A DNA stretch of 64,000 nucleotides from Nitrospirillum viridazoti CBAmc (GCF_000730165.1 NZ_CP022111.1:1943915-2007914), one strand, 5' to 3'. Counted from the stretch's first letter, positions 1 to 7,851 are shown. Numbers and translations: made by a program. Notes: generated by a model not told the origin, from the letters alone.

Positions 1-30
1 TAAAAAGCCATTAATCTCTGCATTGAAATT

Positions 31-49
31 GATAATGATTCTCACTATC
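31..49 (+). promoter_or_regulatory. Fur box
   Basis: The 19 bases match the classical Fur consensus (GATAATGATAATCATTATC) at 16 positions by eye, and both half-sites are recognisable. The box lies 37 bases upstream of the ATG at 86, so iron-dependent repression of that gene by Fur is the straightforward reading. The match is visible; the regulation is inferred. Confidence 0.8.
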
Positions 50-85
50 GTGGTCTTATCGAAAATCACAGCTGCCAGGCCCGAG

Positions 86-607
86 ATGCCCGACGATCTG
101 ATGATCACCTACCGTGACAGCCTACCCCAGCCTGCCCCGCTGGAAGGCCTGAGTTCCGGGGAAAGGCTGCTGGTATGGAGCCTGCGCCACATGGCCCAGC
201 CATATGCCAGCCCGGCCCGGCGCGGCTGTCCCCTGATCCGCCACGCCTTTCTGCAGGCCTGCGGCGAGGATGCGGACGAGGTGATGGCCACCTTCCGCGC
301 CTTTCTGCTGCTGTACGGCCGCTCGGCCCGGCAACGGCCGCGGGTGGGATGCCCCGGTTGCCAGGACCTGACGCCGGATGAGCGCCAGTTGCTGCGCCTG
401 CTGGCCTTGGCACAACCCTCCGCCGATCCCACCGCCGCCGCCCGGCTTTATGCCTTGGTGGAGCACCTGATGCGGCCGGGGACCACCGACGGCCTGATGG
501 TGGCGTCCCGCGCCATGGCCGGCGCCCTGGGCGCCCATGGCCTTTCCCTGCCGGTGCGGCCCATGGCCCTGGAACGCGTCCCCGCCCCCGGCCGCTACGA
601 CGCCTGA
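86..607 (+). CDS. Fur-box-preceded hypothetical protein
   Basis: This 173-residue protein has no domain I can name. The frame is open from position 23, but that upstream stretch overlaps the Fur box, so the ATG at 86 is the sensible start; an ATG at 101 is the alternative. The protein appears soluble, has no signal peptide from this start, and is rich in Leu, Arg and Ala. Two cysteine spots stand out: GCPLI near residue 46 and GCPGC near residue 96, the latter followed by LTPDERQLLRLLA. The iron box suggests expression under iron limitation. The gene upstream is outside the window, so operon membership is unknown. The function is not recognised. Confidence 0.7.
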   Translation: MPDDLMITYRDSLPQPAPLEGLSSGERLLVWSLRHMAQPYASPARRGCPLIRHAFLQACGEDADEVMATFRAFLLLYGRSARQRPRVGCPGCQDLTPDERQLLRLLALAQPSADPTAAARLYALVEHLMRPGTTDGLMVASRAMAGALGAHGLSLPVRPMALERVPAPGRYDA

Positions 608-644
608 TGCGGCGCGACCTTGCCGAGGTCCCGGGAGGCGGCGA

Positions 645-1865
645 TCAGGAATCCGCGCTGAGGTGCACGCGGTTGCGGCCCGCGGCCTTGGCGGCGTAGA
701 GGGCCAGGTCGGCCCGGCGCAGGGCGTCGGCCAGACCGTCGGCCCCGCCGGACACCCGGGCGGCGCCGATGCTCACCGTCCAGGCCAGGGTGGCATGGCC
801 GTTGATCGGCGCCGCCTCCACCGCGCGGCGCAAGGTTTCGGCCCGCGCGGCGGCGTCCACGGTATCGGCGTCGGGCAGCAGGACGGCGAATTCCTCGCCG
901 CCGATGCGGCCCGCCACCTCGCCCGCGCGCAGCCAGCCTTGCAGCAAGCGGCCGAACTGCGACAGCACGCGATCACCCGCAGCGTGACCGAGGGTATCGT
1001 TGATGGCCTTGAAATGATCGATGTCGATCATCAACAGGGCCTGGGGCTGGCCCGCCTCGCGCCCGCGGCGCACCTCCCGCTCCCCCATCTCCAGGAAATG
1101 GCGGCGATTGGGCAGGCCGGTCAGCACATCGCGGGTGGCCATGTCATAGAGGCGGCCGGCATAGGTCTTCAGCCGACCGACCAGGGGACGGAAAATGAAT
1201 ACGGCCTCGGCCAGCAGGGTGGTCAGCAGGATGGCCAACACGCCCTGCTGCGCCCGCCGCAATCCTTCGATGCGCTCCGTCGCCTCGGTTTCGAACTGCC
1301 GGACCGCCTGGTCCAGCATGGGCATGATGACGTCGCGGGTTTGATCACGGATGTCGGCGAAGGCGCGGGCGCGGAGGTCGGCCGTTCCCCCCGGCCCTTC
1401 CGTCCCAGGCGCCTCCGTCCGAGGCCCCTCTGCCCGAGGCCCCTCTGCCCCCGCCAGGATGCGGGCGGCCAGGACCAGGTCGCGGGTCCGCCGGTCAAGA
1501 TCGGCGGGCGGCGAGAAATAGAGTGTCCGGGCGGCGTCCGACAGGCTGTGGGTGATGCCCATGTCCCCGGTGCCGCCCAGCAGCGCCCTGTGCGCCCGCT
1601 CCATGGTCGCGGCCGCCTGCAGCAGGGGGACGCGCGCCGCCTCGTCATGGCCTTCGTAAAAGTCGCGGGCCAGCAGGCCGATGCGCTGCGACAGCATGCG
1701 CTGGCGGCCGGCGACATTGATGATGGTGCCGCTGTCGCGCTGTTGGGCAATGACATGGTCCAGCAGCAGGTGCACCGATCCCGACAGCAGGGCGATCAGG
1801 GACAGGGCGGCGACATAGGCCACCGTCAGGCGGCGCGTCGGAAGGCTGTCGTCGGCACGCGTCAT
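645..1865 (-). CDS. Membrane GGDEF diguanylate cyclase with PilJ-type sensor
   Basis: This 406-residue inner-membrane protein probably makes cyclic-di-GMP from two GTP. One membrane segment lies near residues 12-35 and a second near 208-226, enclosing a periplasmic helical sensor. The sensor begins with INVAGRQRMLSQRI (about 49-62), the signature of PilJ-type/NarX-like sensor domains. The GGDEF domain starts at DVLTGLPNRR (246) and has an active-site GGEEF at 322-326. The product-inhibition I-site is degenerate, RAGE instead of RxxD. Residues about 140-160 carry a low-complexity run of near-repeats (AEGPR, AEGPR, TEAPG, TEGPG) encoded by 15-base near-repeats. The ATG at 1865 was chosen because it directly precedes the first membrane segment. 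Confidence 0.9.
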   Translation of the reverse strand: MTRADDSLPTRRLTVAYVAALSLIALLSGSVHLLLDHVIAQQRDSGTIINVAGRQRMLSQRIGLLARDFYEGHDEAARVPLLQAAATMERAHRALLGGTGDMGITHSLSDAARTLYFSPPADLDRRTRDLVLAARILAGAEGPRAEGPRTEAPGTEGPGGTADLRARAFADIRDQTRDVIMPMLDQAVRQFETEATERIEGLRRAQQGVLAILLTTLLAEAVFIFRPLVGRLKTYAGRLYDMATRDVLTGLPNRRHFLEMGEREVRRGREAGQPQALLMIDIDHFKAINDTLGHAAGDRVLSQFGRLLQGWLRAGEVAGRIGGEEFAVLLPDADTVDAAARAETLRRAVEAAPINGHATLAWTVSIGAARVSGGADGLADALRRADLALYAAKAAGRNRVHLSADS

Positions 1866-1996
1866 GTTCTCGGGGCGGTCCTGCGAAGGGGACGGGCGTC
1901 CCCCCGCAGGGATACGGCCGCGCTTGCCAAGTGAAACCGGCCTGATCATCAACCGGACCGTTTCGTATGACAAGTGTCGGCGCCCTGATCAGAGGG

Positions 1997-2194
1997 CTAG
2001 CGCCGGTCCCCGGGGCCGGGACCGTCCCTGTCCTGTTCGGGATCTTCCGGGAAACGGGCCGCGTCACCGTCCTCGCTCCGGTGAACGACCCGCCGGCCCA
2101 GGGCATGGGAGCGGGACAGGGCCAGCAGGCGGCCCCGGATGTCGATGGCGTTCACGTCACGGGTCCGGGGCAGGTCACGGGTACGGGTGGGCAT
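1997..2194 (-). CDS. Small basic hypothetical protein
   Basis: This 65-residue, very polar and charged protein follows the padR-like gene on the same strand after 31 bases. A good ribosome-binding site, GGAGAGG, sits about 7 bases before its ATG, which is the main support that it is real. It has no membrane segment, no cysteine and no recognisable domain; the C-terminus is rich in Asp, Glu, Pro and Gly. It is probably co-transcribed with the regulator. The function is unknown. GC-rich DNA opens spurious frames easily, so the call is moderate. Confidence 0.5.
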   Translation of the reverse strand: MPTRTRDLPRTRDVNAIDIRGRLLALSRSHALGRRVVHRSEDGDAARFPEDPEQDRDGPGPGDRR

Positions 2195-2225
2195 GGGCGT
2201 CCTCTCCGTTCACGTGGGATGGCCG

Positions 2226-2852
2226 TCAGGCCTGTTCGATGGCTTGCGCGGCCTGGTCCAGGGCCTTGGCGATGGCGCGCGCCTGCTCTTCCGTCAGGGT
2301 CCCGCCGCGCAGGCGCAAGCGCAAGGCCATTTTCAGGTTTTCCATGGCACGGACGACGGGGGCCGGGGGCACCCAGCCGCGCACCGCGCTGATCTTGTCC
2401 AGCCGTTCCTTGATGGCGACCAGGACGTGGCGGTTTTCCTCCAGGAAGGCGGCGCCGCTCTCGGTCAGGGCGTAGAGCTTCTTGCCACCTTCCCCCACCG
2501 AGACCTGGGTATGGCCCATTTCCTCAAGCAGGGTCAGCGTCGGGTAGACGACGCCGGGGCTGGGGCTGTAGCCGCCGCCGACCTTTTCCTCGATAGCCTT
2601 GATGATCTCATAGCCGTAGCGCGGCTTTTCCCGGATGAGGTCCAGGAACAGGAAGCGCAGGTCGCCATTCTCGAAGACGCGGGCGGCACCGCCCCGGCCA
2701 CCCCGGCCGCCGAAGCCCTCACCCCGCTCGCCCCGGCCCCAGTGGTCGCCGTGGCCGCCCCAGGCGCCCCAGAAGCCCTCGCCGTCGCGGCCCCGGGCGT
2801 GGCGGCGCCCCCCCTCGGGGTGCTTGCCGCCATGATGTTTGAAAAAGTGCAT
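2226..2852 (-). CDS. PadR-family transcriptional regulator
   Basis: This 208-residue DNA-binding repressor has a winged-helix PadR domain at about residues 67-145. Its signature runs LRFLFLDLIREKPRYGYEI, then SPGVVYPTLTLLEEMG and the wing. A C-terminal helical segment (about 150-208) fits the family's dimerisation region. The first 60 residues are an unusual Gly/His/Arg-rich extension with repeated HG, HGDHWGRG and GGRGG, possibly disordered or metal-binding. Palindromic AT-rich sites at 2885-2911, upstream of its start, suggest autoregulation. PadR repressors usually control adjacent genes, and here only the small gene at 1997 follows. Confidence 0.9.
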   Translation of the reverse strand: MHFFKHHGGKHPEGGRRHARGRDGEGFWGAWGGHGDHWGRGERGEGFGGRGGRGGAARVFENGDLRFLFLDLIREKPRYGYEIIKAIEEKVGGGYSPSPGVVYPTLTLLEEMGHTQVSVGEGGKKLYALTESGAAFLEENRHVLVAIKERLDKISAVRGWVPPAPVVRAMENLKMALRLRLRGGTLTEEQARAIAKALDQAAQAIEQA

Positions 2853-2884
2853 GATGGTCTCTCGATCCTATCTCGTATGTTATT

Positions 2885-2927
2885 CGATATATCGTAACTC
2901 AAGATATATCTCGATGCTTTCTTGAGT
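2885..2927 (-). promoter_or_regulatory. Probable PadR operator region with nested palindromes
   Basis: Two perfect 10-base palindromes, CGATATATCG (2885-2894) and AGATATATCT (2902-2911), lie 17 bases apart start to start. An 8-base inverted repeat, ACTCAAGA (2897-2904) with TCTTGAGT (2920-2927), overlaps the second. The block is a sharp AT-rich island in GC-rich surroundings, 33-75 bases upstream of the padR-like start. Binding by that regulator is inferred. The divergent SDR gene at 3016 lies about 90 bases away and could also be affected. Confidence 0.6.
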
Positions 2928-3015
2928 CAAGGCGTTCCCGCCGGAGTTTATCGGAGATCATTGACGGGCCCGGCCCGCGGCCCGGATAGTCGGGGCGGAA
3001 GATAAGGAAACGCCC

Positions 3016-3792
3016 ATGTCCCAGCCCAGCGACACCCTGCACAATCCCATGAGCCTGGCCGGCCGGTCCCTGCTGGTCACCGGCGCGTCGGCCGGCATCG
3101 GCCAGGCCACGGCCGTGCTGCTGTCACGCCTGGGCGCCCGCGTCACCCTGAACGGCCGGGATGAGGGGCGGCTGGCCGACACCCTGTCACGCCTCACGGG
3201 TGAAGGGCACCGCGTGGCGCCCTTCGACATGGGCGACCTGGACGCCATCCCGGCCTGGATGAAGGAGCAGGCGGCGCTGTCCGGGCCCTTCGACGGGGTG
3301 GCGCACTGCGCCGGCATCCAGACGCTGCGCCCCATCCGCATCTTCTCCCAGGAATTCTTCGACCAGGTGATGCGGGTCAACCTGGGCTCGTGCCTGGCCC
3401 TGGCCAAGGGCCTGCGGCAGAAGGGCGTGCGGGCCGAGCGCTCGGCCATGGTCTTCATCTCCTCCACCGCCGCCACCGCCGCCTCGCCCGCCAACATCGT
3501 CTACGCCGCGGCCAAGGGCGGCATCATCGCCGCCACCAAGGGCCTGTCGGCCGAGTTGCTGCCCGACGGCATCCGCGTCAACTGTGTGGTGCCCAGCATC
3601 GTGATGACCGACCTGATCGAGCGCGGGTTCGAAAAGCTGAGCCAGGAACAGATCGACCATCTGCAGCGGCTGCAGCCCCTGGGCTTCGGCCATGTCGACG
3701 ACGTGGCCCACGCCATCGCCTATCTGCTGGCCGACACCGGCCGCTGGATTACCGGCACGGCCCTGACCGTCGACGGGGGGCGTACGGCGTGA
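3016..3792 (+). CDS. SDR-family NAD(P)-dependent oxidoreductase
   Basis: This 258-residue classical short-chain dehydrogenase/reductase has the cofactor motif TGASAGIG at 22-29, a CAG variant of NAG at 98-100, catalytic Ser near 149-150 and YAAAK at 163-167. The C-terminal DTGRWITGTALTVDGGRTA is typical of FabG-like enzymes. It is the first gene of a tightly coupled set: its TGA overlaps the GTG start of the Rieske gene at 3789. The context suggests oxidation or reduction of a hydroxy/keto group in the same pathway as the oxygenase and the N-acyltransferase. Whether the substrate is a sugar or an acyl chain cannot be told from sequence. Confidence 0.93.
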   Translation: MSQPSDTLHNPMSLAGRSLLVTGASAGIGQATAVLLSRLGARVTLNGRDEGRLADTLSRLTGEGHRVAPFDMGDLDAIPAWMKEQAALSGPFDGVAHCAGIQTLRPIRIFSQEFFDQVMRVNLGSCLALAKGLRQKGVRAERSAMVFISSTAATAASPANIVYAAAKGGIIAATKGLSAELLPDGIRVNCVVPSIVMTDLIERGFEKLSQEQIDHLQRLQPLGFGHVDDVAHAIAYLLADTGRWITGTALTVDGGRTA

Positions 3793-4184
3793 CGGCCCCC
3801 TGGATCAAGCTGGGCGACGCCGCCGGCGTGGCCGCCCATGGCGATTACCTGACGGGCCGGGTGCCGGACGCCGCCGGGGCCGCCATCCCCGTGGTGGTGC
3901 AGAATTTCCAGGGTGCCTTGAAGGCCTTCCGCAACGTCTGTTCCCACCGCTACGCCCTGATCCATGATCGGCCCTGCGGGCGTGGCCTGCTGCGCTGCCC
4001 CTACCACGGCTGGGTCTATGACGCGGCCGGCGTGCCCATCGGCATCCCCTTCGACGACAGCGATTTCCACCTGGATGCGGAGGCCCGCCGCCGCCTGGCC
4101 CTGGCGCCGGTGGGCCTGGCCGTGGCCAGCGGCCAGGTGTGGGTGAACGCGGATGCCGCCGCCATCTTCACGGAGCCGGCGTGA
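3789..4184 (+). CDS. Stand-alone Rieske [2Fe-2S] protein (split oxygenase cluster subunit)
   Basis: This 131-residue protein is almost entirely a Rieske domain. The cluster ligands are in CSH (Cys51, His53) and CPYH (Cys70, His73), separated by 16 residues, followed by GWVYDAAGVPIGIP as in oxygenase alpha subunits rather than in small ferredoxins. The GTG at 3789 overlaps the preceding TGA, and its own stop overlaps the ATG of the next gene, so the two products are made together. The next protein is an oxygenase catalytic domain without a Rieske motif, so this protein most likely supplies the missing cluster. A simple Rieske ferredoxin is the alternative, but the GWVYDAAGVPIGIP tail matches the equivalent part of the intact oxygenase at 29952. 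Confidence 0.88.
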   Translation: MTAPWIKLGDAAGVAAHGDYLTGRVPDAAGAAIPVVVQNFQGALKAFRNVCSHRYALIHDRPCGRGLLRCPYHGWVYDAAGVPIGIPFDDSDFHLDAEARRRLALAPVGLAVASGQVWVNADAAAIFTEPA

Positions 4185-5140
4185 TGGGGGAAATGCTGCC
4201 CGCCCGCTGGTTCGACGATCCCGATTGCCACGCCCGGGAACTGGCGGCGCTACGCCGGCAGTGGCTGTACGTCGGCACCCGGTTCGACACACCCCTGACA
4301 CGTACGGTGCTGGACACCCCCGTCACCGTGACCGCCGCCCTCACGGCCAGGGATGACCAGGGCCGCACGCTGGAGGTGGACGCCTGCGGCGCCTTCGTCT
4401 TCATGCGGCTGGAAGGCGGCGGCCCAGGCCTGGCCGACCACCTGAGACCGGTCGCGGGGCATCTCGCCCGGCTGTCGGGCCAGTGCGACCAGCCCATCGC
4501 CGAGGACCACGTGGCGTTCGCCGCCAATTGGAAGGCGCTGGTGGAAAACACCATGGACGACTTCCACGGCTCCACCGTCCACCCCACCACCATCCACCCC
4601 GCCGTGCATGCCGACTGGCAGACGCACCTGGAAACCGCCCGCCATGGCCGCCACAGCACATCCAGCTGGCTGCTGTCCGAAGGGACGGAGACATGGTGGC
4701 GGCGCATCGACGGCAAGATGGGCCTGCGCCGCGTGACCGACCACGCCCGCTATGATCATTGCTTCGTCTTCCCCAACCTGTACGTGGCCAGCTTTTACGG
4801 CGCCATGGTCATCACCCACACGGTGACGCCCCTGGCGGCGGACCGCAGCCGCCTGGACTGGCGCCTGTTCCTGCCGGTGACGGCCCCGGAAAAGCCGGCC
4901 GTGGCCGCCTTCCGCCGGTCACTGACCAGTGTGCTGGCCGGGTCCGCCCGCGCCGTGATCCTGGAGGACCAGCCGCTGTGCGAACGGGTGCAACAAGGGC
5001 GGGCGGCAGCTCTGGGTCCCGGTATCCTGGGCCGGCGTGAGCGCCGCATCGCCGACTTCCACCATGCCTGGGCCCGCACCCTGGGACTGGACGCCCCGCC
5101 GCTGCCGGCGGACGCGCCCTATGAGGAGAATGCCGTATGA
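4184..5140 (+). CDS. Rieske-type oxygenase catalytic subunit lacking its own Rieske cluster
   Basis: This 318-residue protein resembles the catalytic part of aromatic-ring-hydroxylating oxygenase alpha subunits. The mononuclear iron site is visible as ENTMDDFHGSTVH, with His128 and His133; the third ligand is probably Asp262 in the EDQ motif. The N-terminus keeps the family opening (RRQWLYVGT, about 25-32) and a short strand region. The segment that should carry CxH and CxxH is absent, and none of its cysteines sits in such a motif. Residues around HSTSSWLLSEGTETWW align by eye with HSTGTIGLTAETRRWW in the intact enzyme at 29952, so the two are paralogues. It is coupled to the Rieske gene before it and the acetyltransferase after it (ATGA overlap). 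Confidence 0.85.
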   Translation: MGEMLPARWFDDPDCHARELAALRRQWLYVGTRFDTPLTRTVLDTPVTVTAALTARDDQGRTLEVDACGAFVFMRLEGGGPGLADHLRPVAGHLARLSGQCDQPIAEDHVAFAANWKALVENTMDDFHGSTVHPTTIHPAVHADWQTHLETARHGRHSTSSWLLSEGTETWWRRIDGKMGLRRVTDHARYDHCFVFPNLYVASFYGAMVITHTVTPLAADRSRLDWRLFLPVTAPEKPAVAAFRRSLTSVLAGSARAVILEDQPLCERVQQGRAAALGPGILGRRERRIADFHHAWARTLGLDAPPLPADAPYEENAV

Positions 5141-5697
5141 CCCTCAGCTATCGCCGGCCGACGGAGGAGGACGCCCGGCTGCTGCTGGACTGGCGTCTGC
5201 GGCCCGACATCTCCCGCCACCTTTTCACACAGGTGGAGGATGACATGGGGAAGCAGCGGGCCTGGCTGGCGCGCAGCAACGCGCGCGACGACTATCACCA
5301 CCGCATCATGATGGTGGATGGGGTGCCGGTGGGTTACGCCTCCATCACCATCACCCACGCGGCCTGGGGCATCGCCACCCTGGGCGCCTATATGGCCGAC
5401 CGGCGCGGCCGCACCGGCTCCGCCCCGCTGAACTTCGCCCACGCCCTGAACCATGTCTTCTACGCCTTGGGCCTGCGCAAGGTGGTGAACCAGGTCATGG
5501 CCGACAACGACCGTGTCCTGCGCGGCCAGACCATGCTGGGCTATCGCCATGTCGGCGTGCTGAAGGACCATGCCGTGAAGGAAGGTCAGGCATACGATGT
5601 CCATCTGTTCGAGATATCGGCGGGCGAATGGGCGGAAAAGCGCCTGAAATTCAGGGAATATGCCGATTGGGATGGCCATATGTGGCCCCCTGGCTAA
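5137..5697 (+). CDS. GNAT N-acetyltransferase, PseH-like
   Basis: This 186-residue acyl-CoA-dependent N-acyltransferase of the GNAT fold starts at an ATG overlapping the oxygenase stop. The opening YRRPTEEDARLLLDWRL and the LGLRKVVNQVMADND to LGYRHVGVLKDH region are typical of RimJ/RimL-like and PseH-like enzymes. PseH acetylates the 4-amino group of UDP-4-amino-4,6-dideoxy-AltNAc in pseudaminic acid synthesis. pseG and pseI lie elsewhere in this window, so a sugar N-acyltransferase is the favoured role. The donor might be a non-acetyl acyl group modified by the preceding SDR and oxygenase, which is inference. A generic RimJ-type protein acetyltransferase cannot be excluded. Confidence 0.8.
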   Translation: MTLSYRRPTEEDARLLLDWRLRPDISRHLFTQVEDDMGKQRAWLARSNARDDYHHRIMMVDGVPVGYASITITHAAWGIATLGAYMADRRGRTGSAPLNFAHALNHVFYALGLRKVVNQVMADNDRVLRGQTMLGYRHVGVLKDHAVKEGQAYDVHLFEISAGEWAEKRLKFREYADWDGHMWPPG

Positions 5698-5778
5698 AAG
5701 GCGGATAGGCCGCAAGGTCTCTTGGTTAACGGTCGTGGAAGGGACAAGCAGTTAGTTCCCAGGGCAAGGCCCCCGACT

Positions 5779-6750
5779 ATGATCCCGACCGACCATCCCC
5801 CCGTCGTCGTCCCCCGCCGCGTGGCGCTGTTCGCCCATTTCGACCGCGACGGCCAGATCGACGACCATGTCCTCTATTACCTGCGCAGCCTGCGCGAGGT
5901 GGCGGAGCGCATCCTGTTCGTTTCCGACGGCGCCCTTATGGAAGGCCAGGGGGAGCGGCTGGCGGGCCTGGCCGAACTGGTCCACGCCGGCCGCCACGGC
6001 GCCTATGACTTCGGCAGCTGGAAGCTGGGCTTCCAGGCCCTGGGCGCCGACCTCGCCCTTTATGACGAGGTCATCGTCGCCAACGACAGCTGCTATGGCG
6101 GCGTGTTCCCCTTCGCCCCGGTGTTCGACACGATGGCGGGGCAGGACTGCGACTTCTGGGGGCTGACCGATGGGCTGGTGGATGGCGACATCCGCTATCT
6201 GACCAGCAACTTCCTGGTCTTCCGCCCGGCGGTGACCAACCATCCGGAATTCACCCGCTTCTGGAACGAGGTGACGCGGCAGCCCGACAAGGCGGCCGTC
6301 TGCCGCGCCTACGAATTCGGCCTCAGCCAGCGGCTGCTGGCCCTTGGTTTCCGCCCCGGCCGCTACCTGCCACGGCCCTTCGTGGCCAAGGAGCTGTACT
6401 CCGACGTCTATTTCGACGCGTGCCTGGAGACATACCGCATGCCCCTGGTGAAGGTGGCGGTGTTCAGCCAGAACCAGCAGCGCGTGGCCCGGCTGCGCGA
6501 CCGGCTGGAGCGCATGGCCCGGTACTACCCCGTCAACCTGATCGAGGCGCACGTGGCCCGCCTGTGCGGTACCCCGCATCCCGTCATCCACGACCTGCCC
6601 TGGCGGCAAGAGCGTACACGCCTGGCCCCACTGCCAGGCACGTACAGGCGCAGCAAGTACAGCCGGAGCCTGCGCTGGTGGCTGTGTTACATCCGCATCC
6701 TGGGCGTGCCGGTATTCGCCACCGCCCGGCGGGTGCGGGCGGTGGCATAG
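5779..6750 (+). CDS. Rhamnan synthesis F (RgpF)-family glycan protein
   Basis: This 323-residue protein belongs to the RgpF family. Recognisable blocks are VALFAHFDRDGQIDDHVLYY at the N-terminus, AYDFGSWKLGF, EVIVANDSCYGGVFPF, CDFWGLTDG and YLTSNFLVFRP. Family members are glycosyltransferases of rhamnan, O-antigen and related surface polysaccharides. The ATG at 5779 was chosen because the family homology begins just after it; the upstream open frame has no better start. It follows the acetyltransferase by about 80 bases on the same strand and may belong to the same transcript, which fits a surface-glycan role. It converges on the TetR gene ending at 6771. Confidence 0.85.
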   Translation: MIPTDHPPVVVPRRVALFAHFDRDGQIDDHVLYYLRSLREVAERILFVSDGALMEGQGERLAGLAELVHAGRHGAYDFGSWKLGFQALGADLALYDEVIVANDSCYGGVFPFAPVFDTMAGQDCDFWGLTDGLVDGDIRYLTSNFLVFRPAVTNHPEFTRFWNEVTRQPDKAAVCRAYEFGLSQRLLALGFRPGRYLPRPFVAKELYSDVYFDACLETYRMPLVKVAVFSQNQQRVARLRDRLERMARYYPVNLIEAHVARLCGTPHPVIHDLPWRQERTRLAPLPGTYRRSKYSRSLRWWLCYIRILGVPVFATARRVRAVA

Positions 6751-6770
6751 CGCCGGTCAGGCGCGCCATT

Positions 6771-7346
6771 TCAATCCCCTGCCGTGATACGCCGCAGCCG
6801 CGCCAGCGTGCGGGTGAACACACCGGTGTCGTTCAGCGCCCGGGACAGCACCAGGGCGCCCTGGATGCCGGCCACCACCTCCTCCGCATCGGCTCGGGCC
6901 TGGTCCGGGTCGCGGCCCGCCCGAACCAGGGCCCCGGCCAGGGCCTGCACCCAGGCGGCGAAATAGCCGTGCACCTGTTGGGTGAACAGGTCGCGGGCAT
7001 CGCCCAGGGCGAAGACGCCCACGACGCACACCCGCTGGCCGGAGCGGAAATAGGCGTCGGTGGCCTGGAACATGGCCTCCACCGCCTTTAAACTACCGTC
7101 CGCCTGGCCACCGTCCGCCTGGTCGAGCGGCTCGAAGACATGGGTGCGGAACCAGCCCTCGATATGGGCCAGTACCACTTCCGCCATCTCGGCCTTGCCG
7201 CCGGGGAAGAAATTGTAAAGGCTGCCCTTGCCCAGGCCCGTGCGGGCGGTGATGGCCGACAGGCTGGCGCCTTCAAAGCCATGATCGCGGAAGACCTCGG
7301 CCAGGACGGGGATGACGTCCTGGCGATCGGCGAGGGTGCGCGCCAT
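6771..7346 (-). CDS. TetR/AcrR-family repressor
   Basis: This 191-residue repressor has the N-terminal TetR helix-turn-helix: FEGASLSAITARTGLGKGSLYNFF at about residues 23-46 (quoted in part: SLSAITARTGLGKGSLYNFF). A ligand-binding helical domain follows. The C-terminal part resembles the TetR_C group common in regulators of dehydrogenases and drug pumps. It begins 3 bases after the stop of the SnoaL-like gene at 7350, so the two are one transcript. Tandem palindromes at 7852-7884, in front of that transcript, are the likely binding sites, making the pair autoregulated. Confidence 0.9.
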   Translation of the reverse strand: MARTLADRQDVIPVLAEVFRDHGFEGASLSAITARTGLGKGSLYNFFPGGKAEMAEVVLAHIEGWFRTHVFEPLDQADGGQADGSLKAVEAMFQATDAYFRSGQRVCVVGVFALGDARDLFTQQVHGYFAAWVQALAGALVRAGRDPDQARADAEEVVAGIQGALVLSRALNDTGVFTRTLARLRRITAGD

Positions 7347-7349
7347 GGC

Positions 7350-7814
7350 TCACAGGCCCAGGTCGCTGAGGCCGGGGTGGTCATCCGGACGGCGGCCCAG
7401 CGGCCAGTGGAATTTGCGGTCCGCCTCCTTGATGGGGTGTTCGTTGATGCTGGCGTGGCGCGCCCGCATCAGGCCGTCGGCGTCGAACTCCCAATTCTCA
7501 TTGCCGTAGGCGCGGAACCAGTTGCCGCTATCATCGCGATATTCGTACGCGAAGCGTACGGCGATGCGGTTTTCAGTGTATGCCCAGATTTCCTTGATCA
7601 GGCGGTAGTCCAACTCCTTGGCCCACTTCCGGGCCAGGAAGGCCTCGATCGCCGGCCGGCCGGTGACGAATTCCGCCCGGTTGCGCCAGCGGCTATCCAC
7701 CGTGTAGGCCTGCGCCACCTTGGCGGGATCGCGGCTGTTCCAGCCATCCTCGGCGGCGCGCACCTTCTGGATGGCGGTCTCTTGCGTGAAAGGCGGCAGG
7801 GGCGGGCGGGACAT
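7350..7814 (-). CDS. DUF1348 / SnoaL-like NTF2-fold protein
   Basis: This 154-residue protein of the nuclear-transport-factor-2-like DUF1348 family has the conserved run [15 protein letters not shown] and FLARKW, then the C-terminal [15 protein letters not shown]. Family length is about 150 residues. The ATG at 7814 is preceded by GGAGG at 7 bases, better than the upstream ATG at 7826. The molecular function of DUF1348 proteins is not established; the fold forms a small-molecule cavity. It is co-transcribed with a TetR repressor, so it may act on or respond to the repressor's ligand. Confidence 0.88.
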   Translation of the reverse strand: MSRPPLPPFTQETAIQKVRAAEDGWNSRDPAKVAQAYTVDSRWRNRAEFVTGRPAIEAFLARKWAKELDYRLIKEIWAYTENRIAVRFAYEYRDDSGNWFRAYGNENWEFDADGLMRARHASINEHPIKEADRKFHWPLGRRPDDHPGLSDLGL

Positions 7815-7851
7815 CTGAACCTCCATGACGAAACTGCGAAGACAGTGACAT

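Noticed and set aside
4139..4183. An earlier start of the oxygenase catalytic gene
   Set aside because: It would overlap the Rieske gene by 45 bases with no conserved residues; the ATG at 4184 gives the normal stop/start overlap.
3789..5140. The split oxygenase considered as a frameshifted single gene
   Set aside because: The catalytic product has its own shortened N-terminal domain (RRQWLYVGT) and the two proteins would not join into a normal alpha subunit; order and overlaps suggest deliberate coupling.
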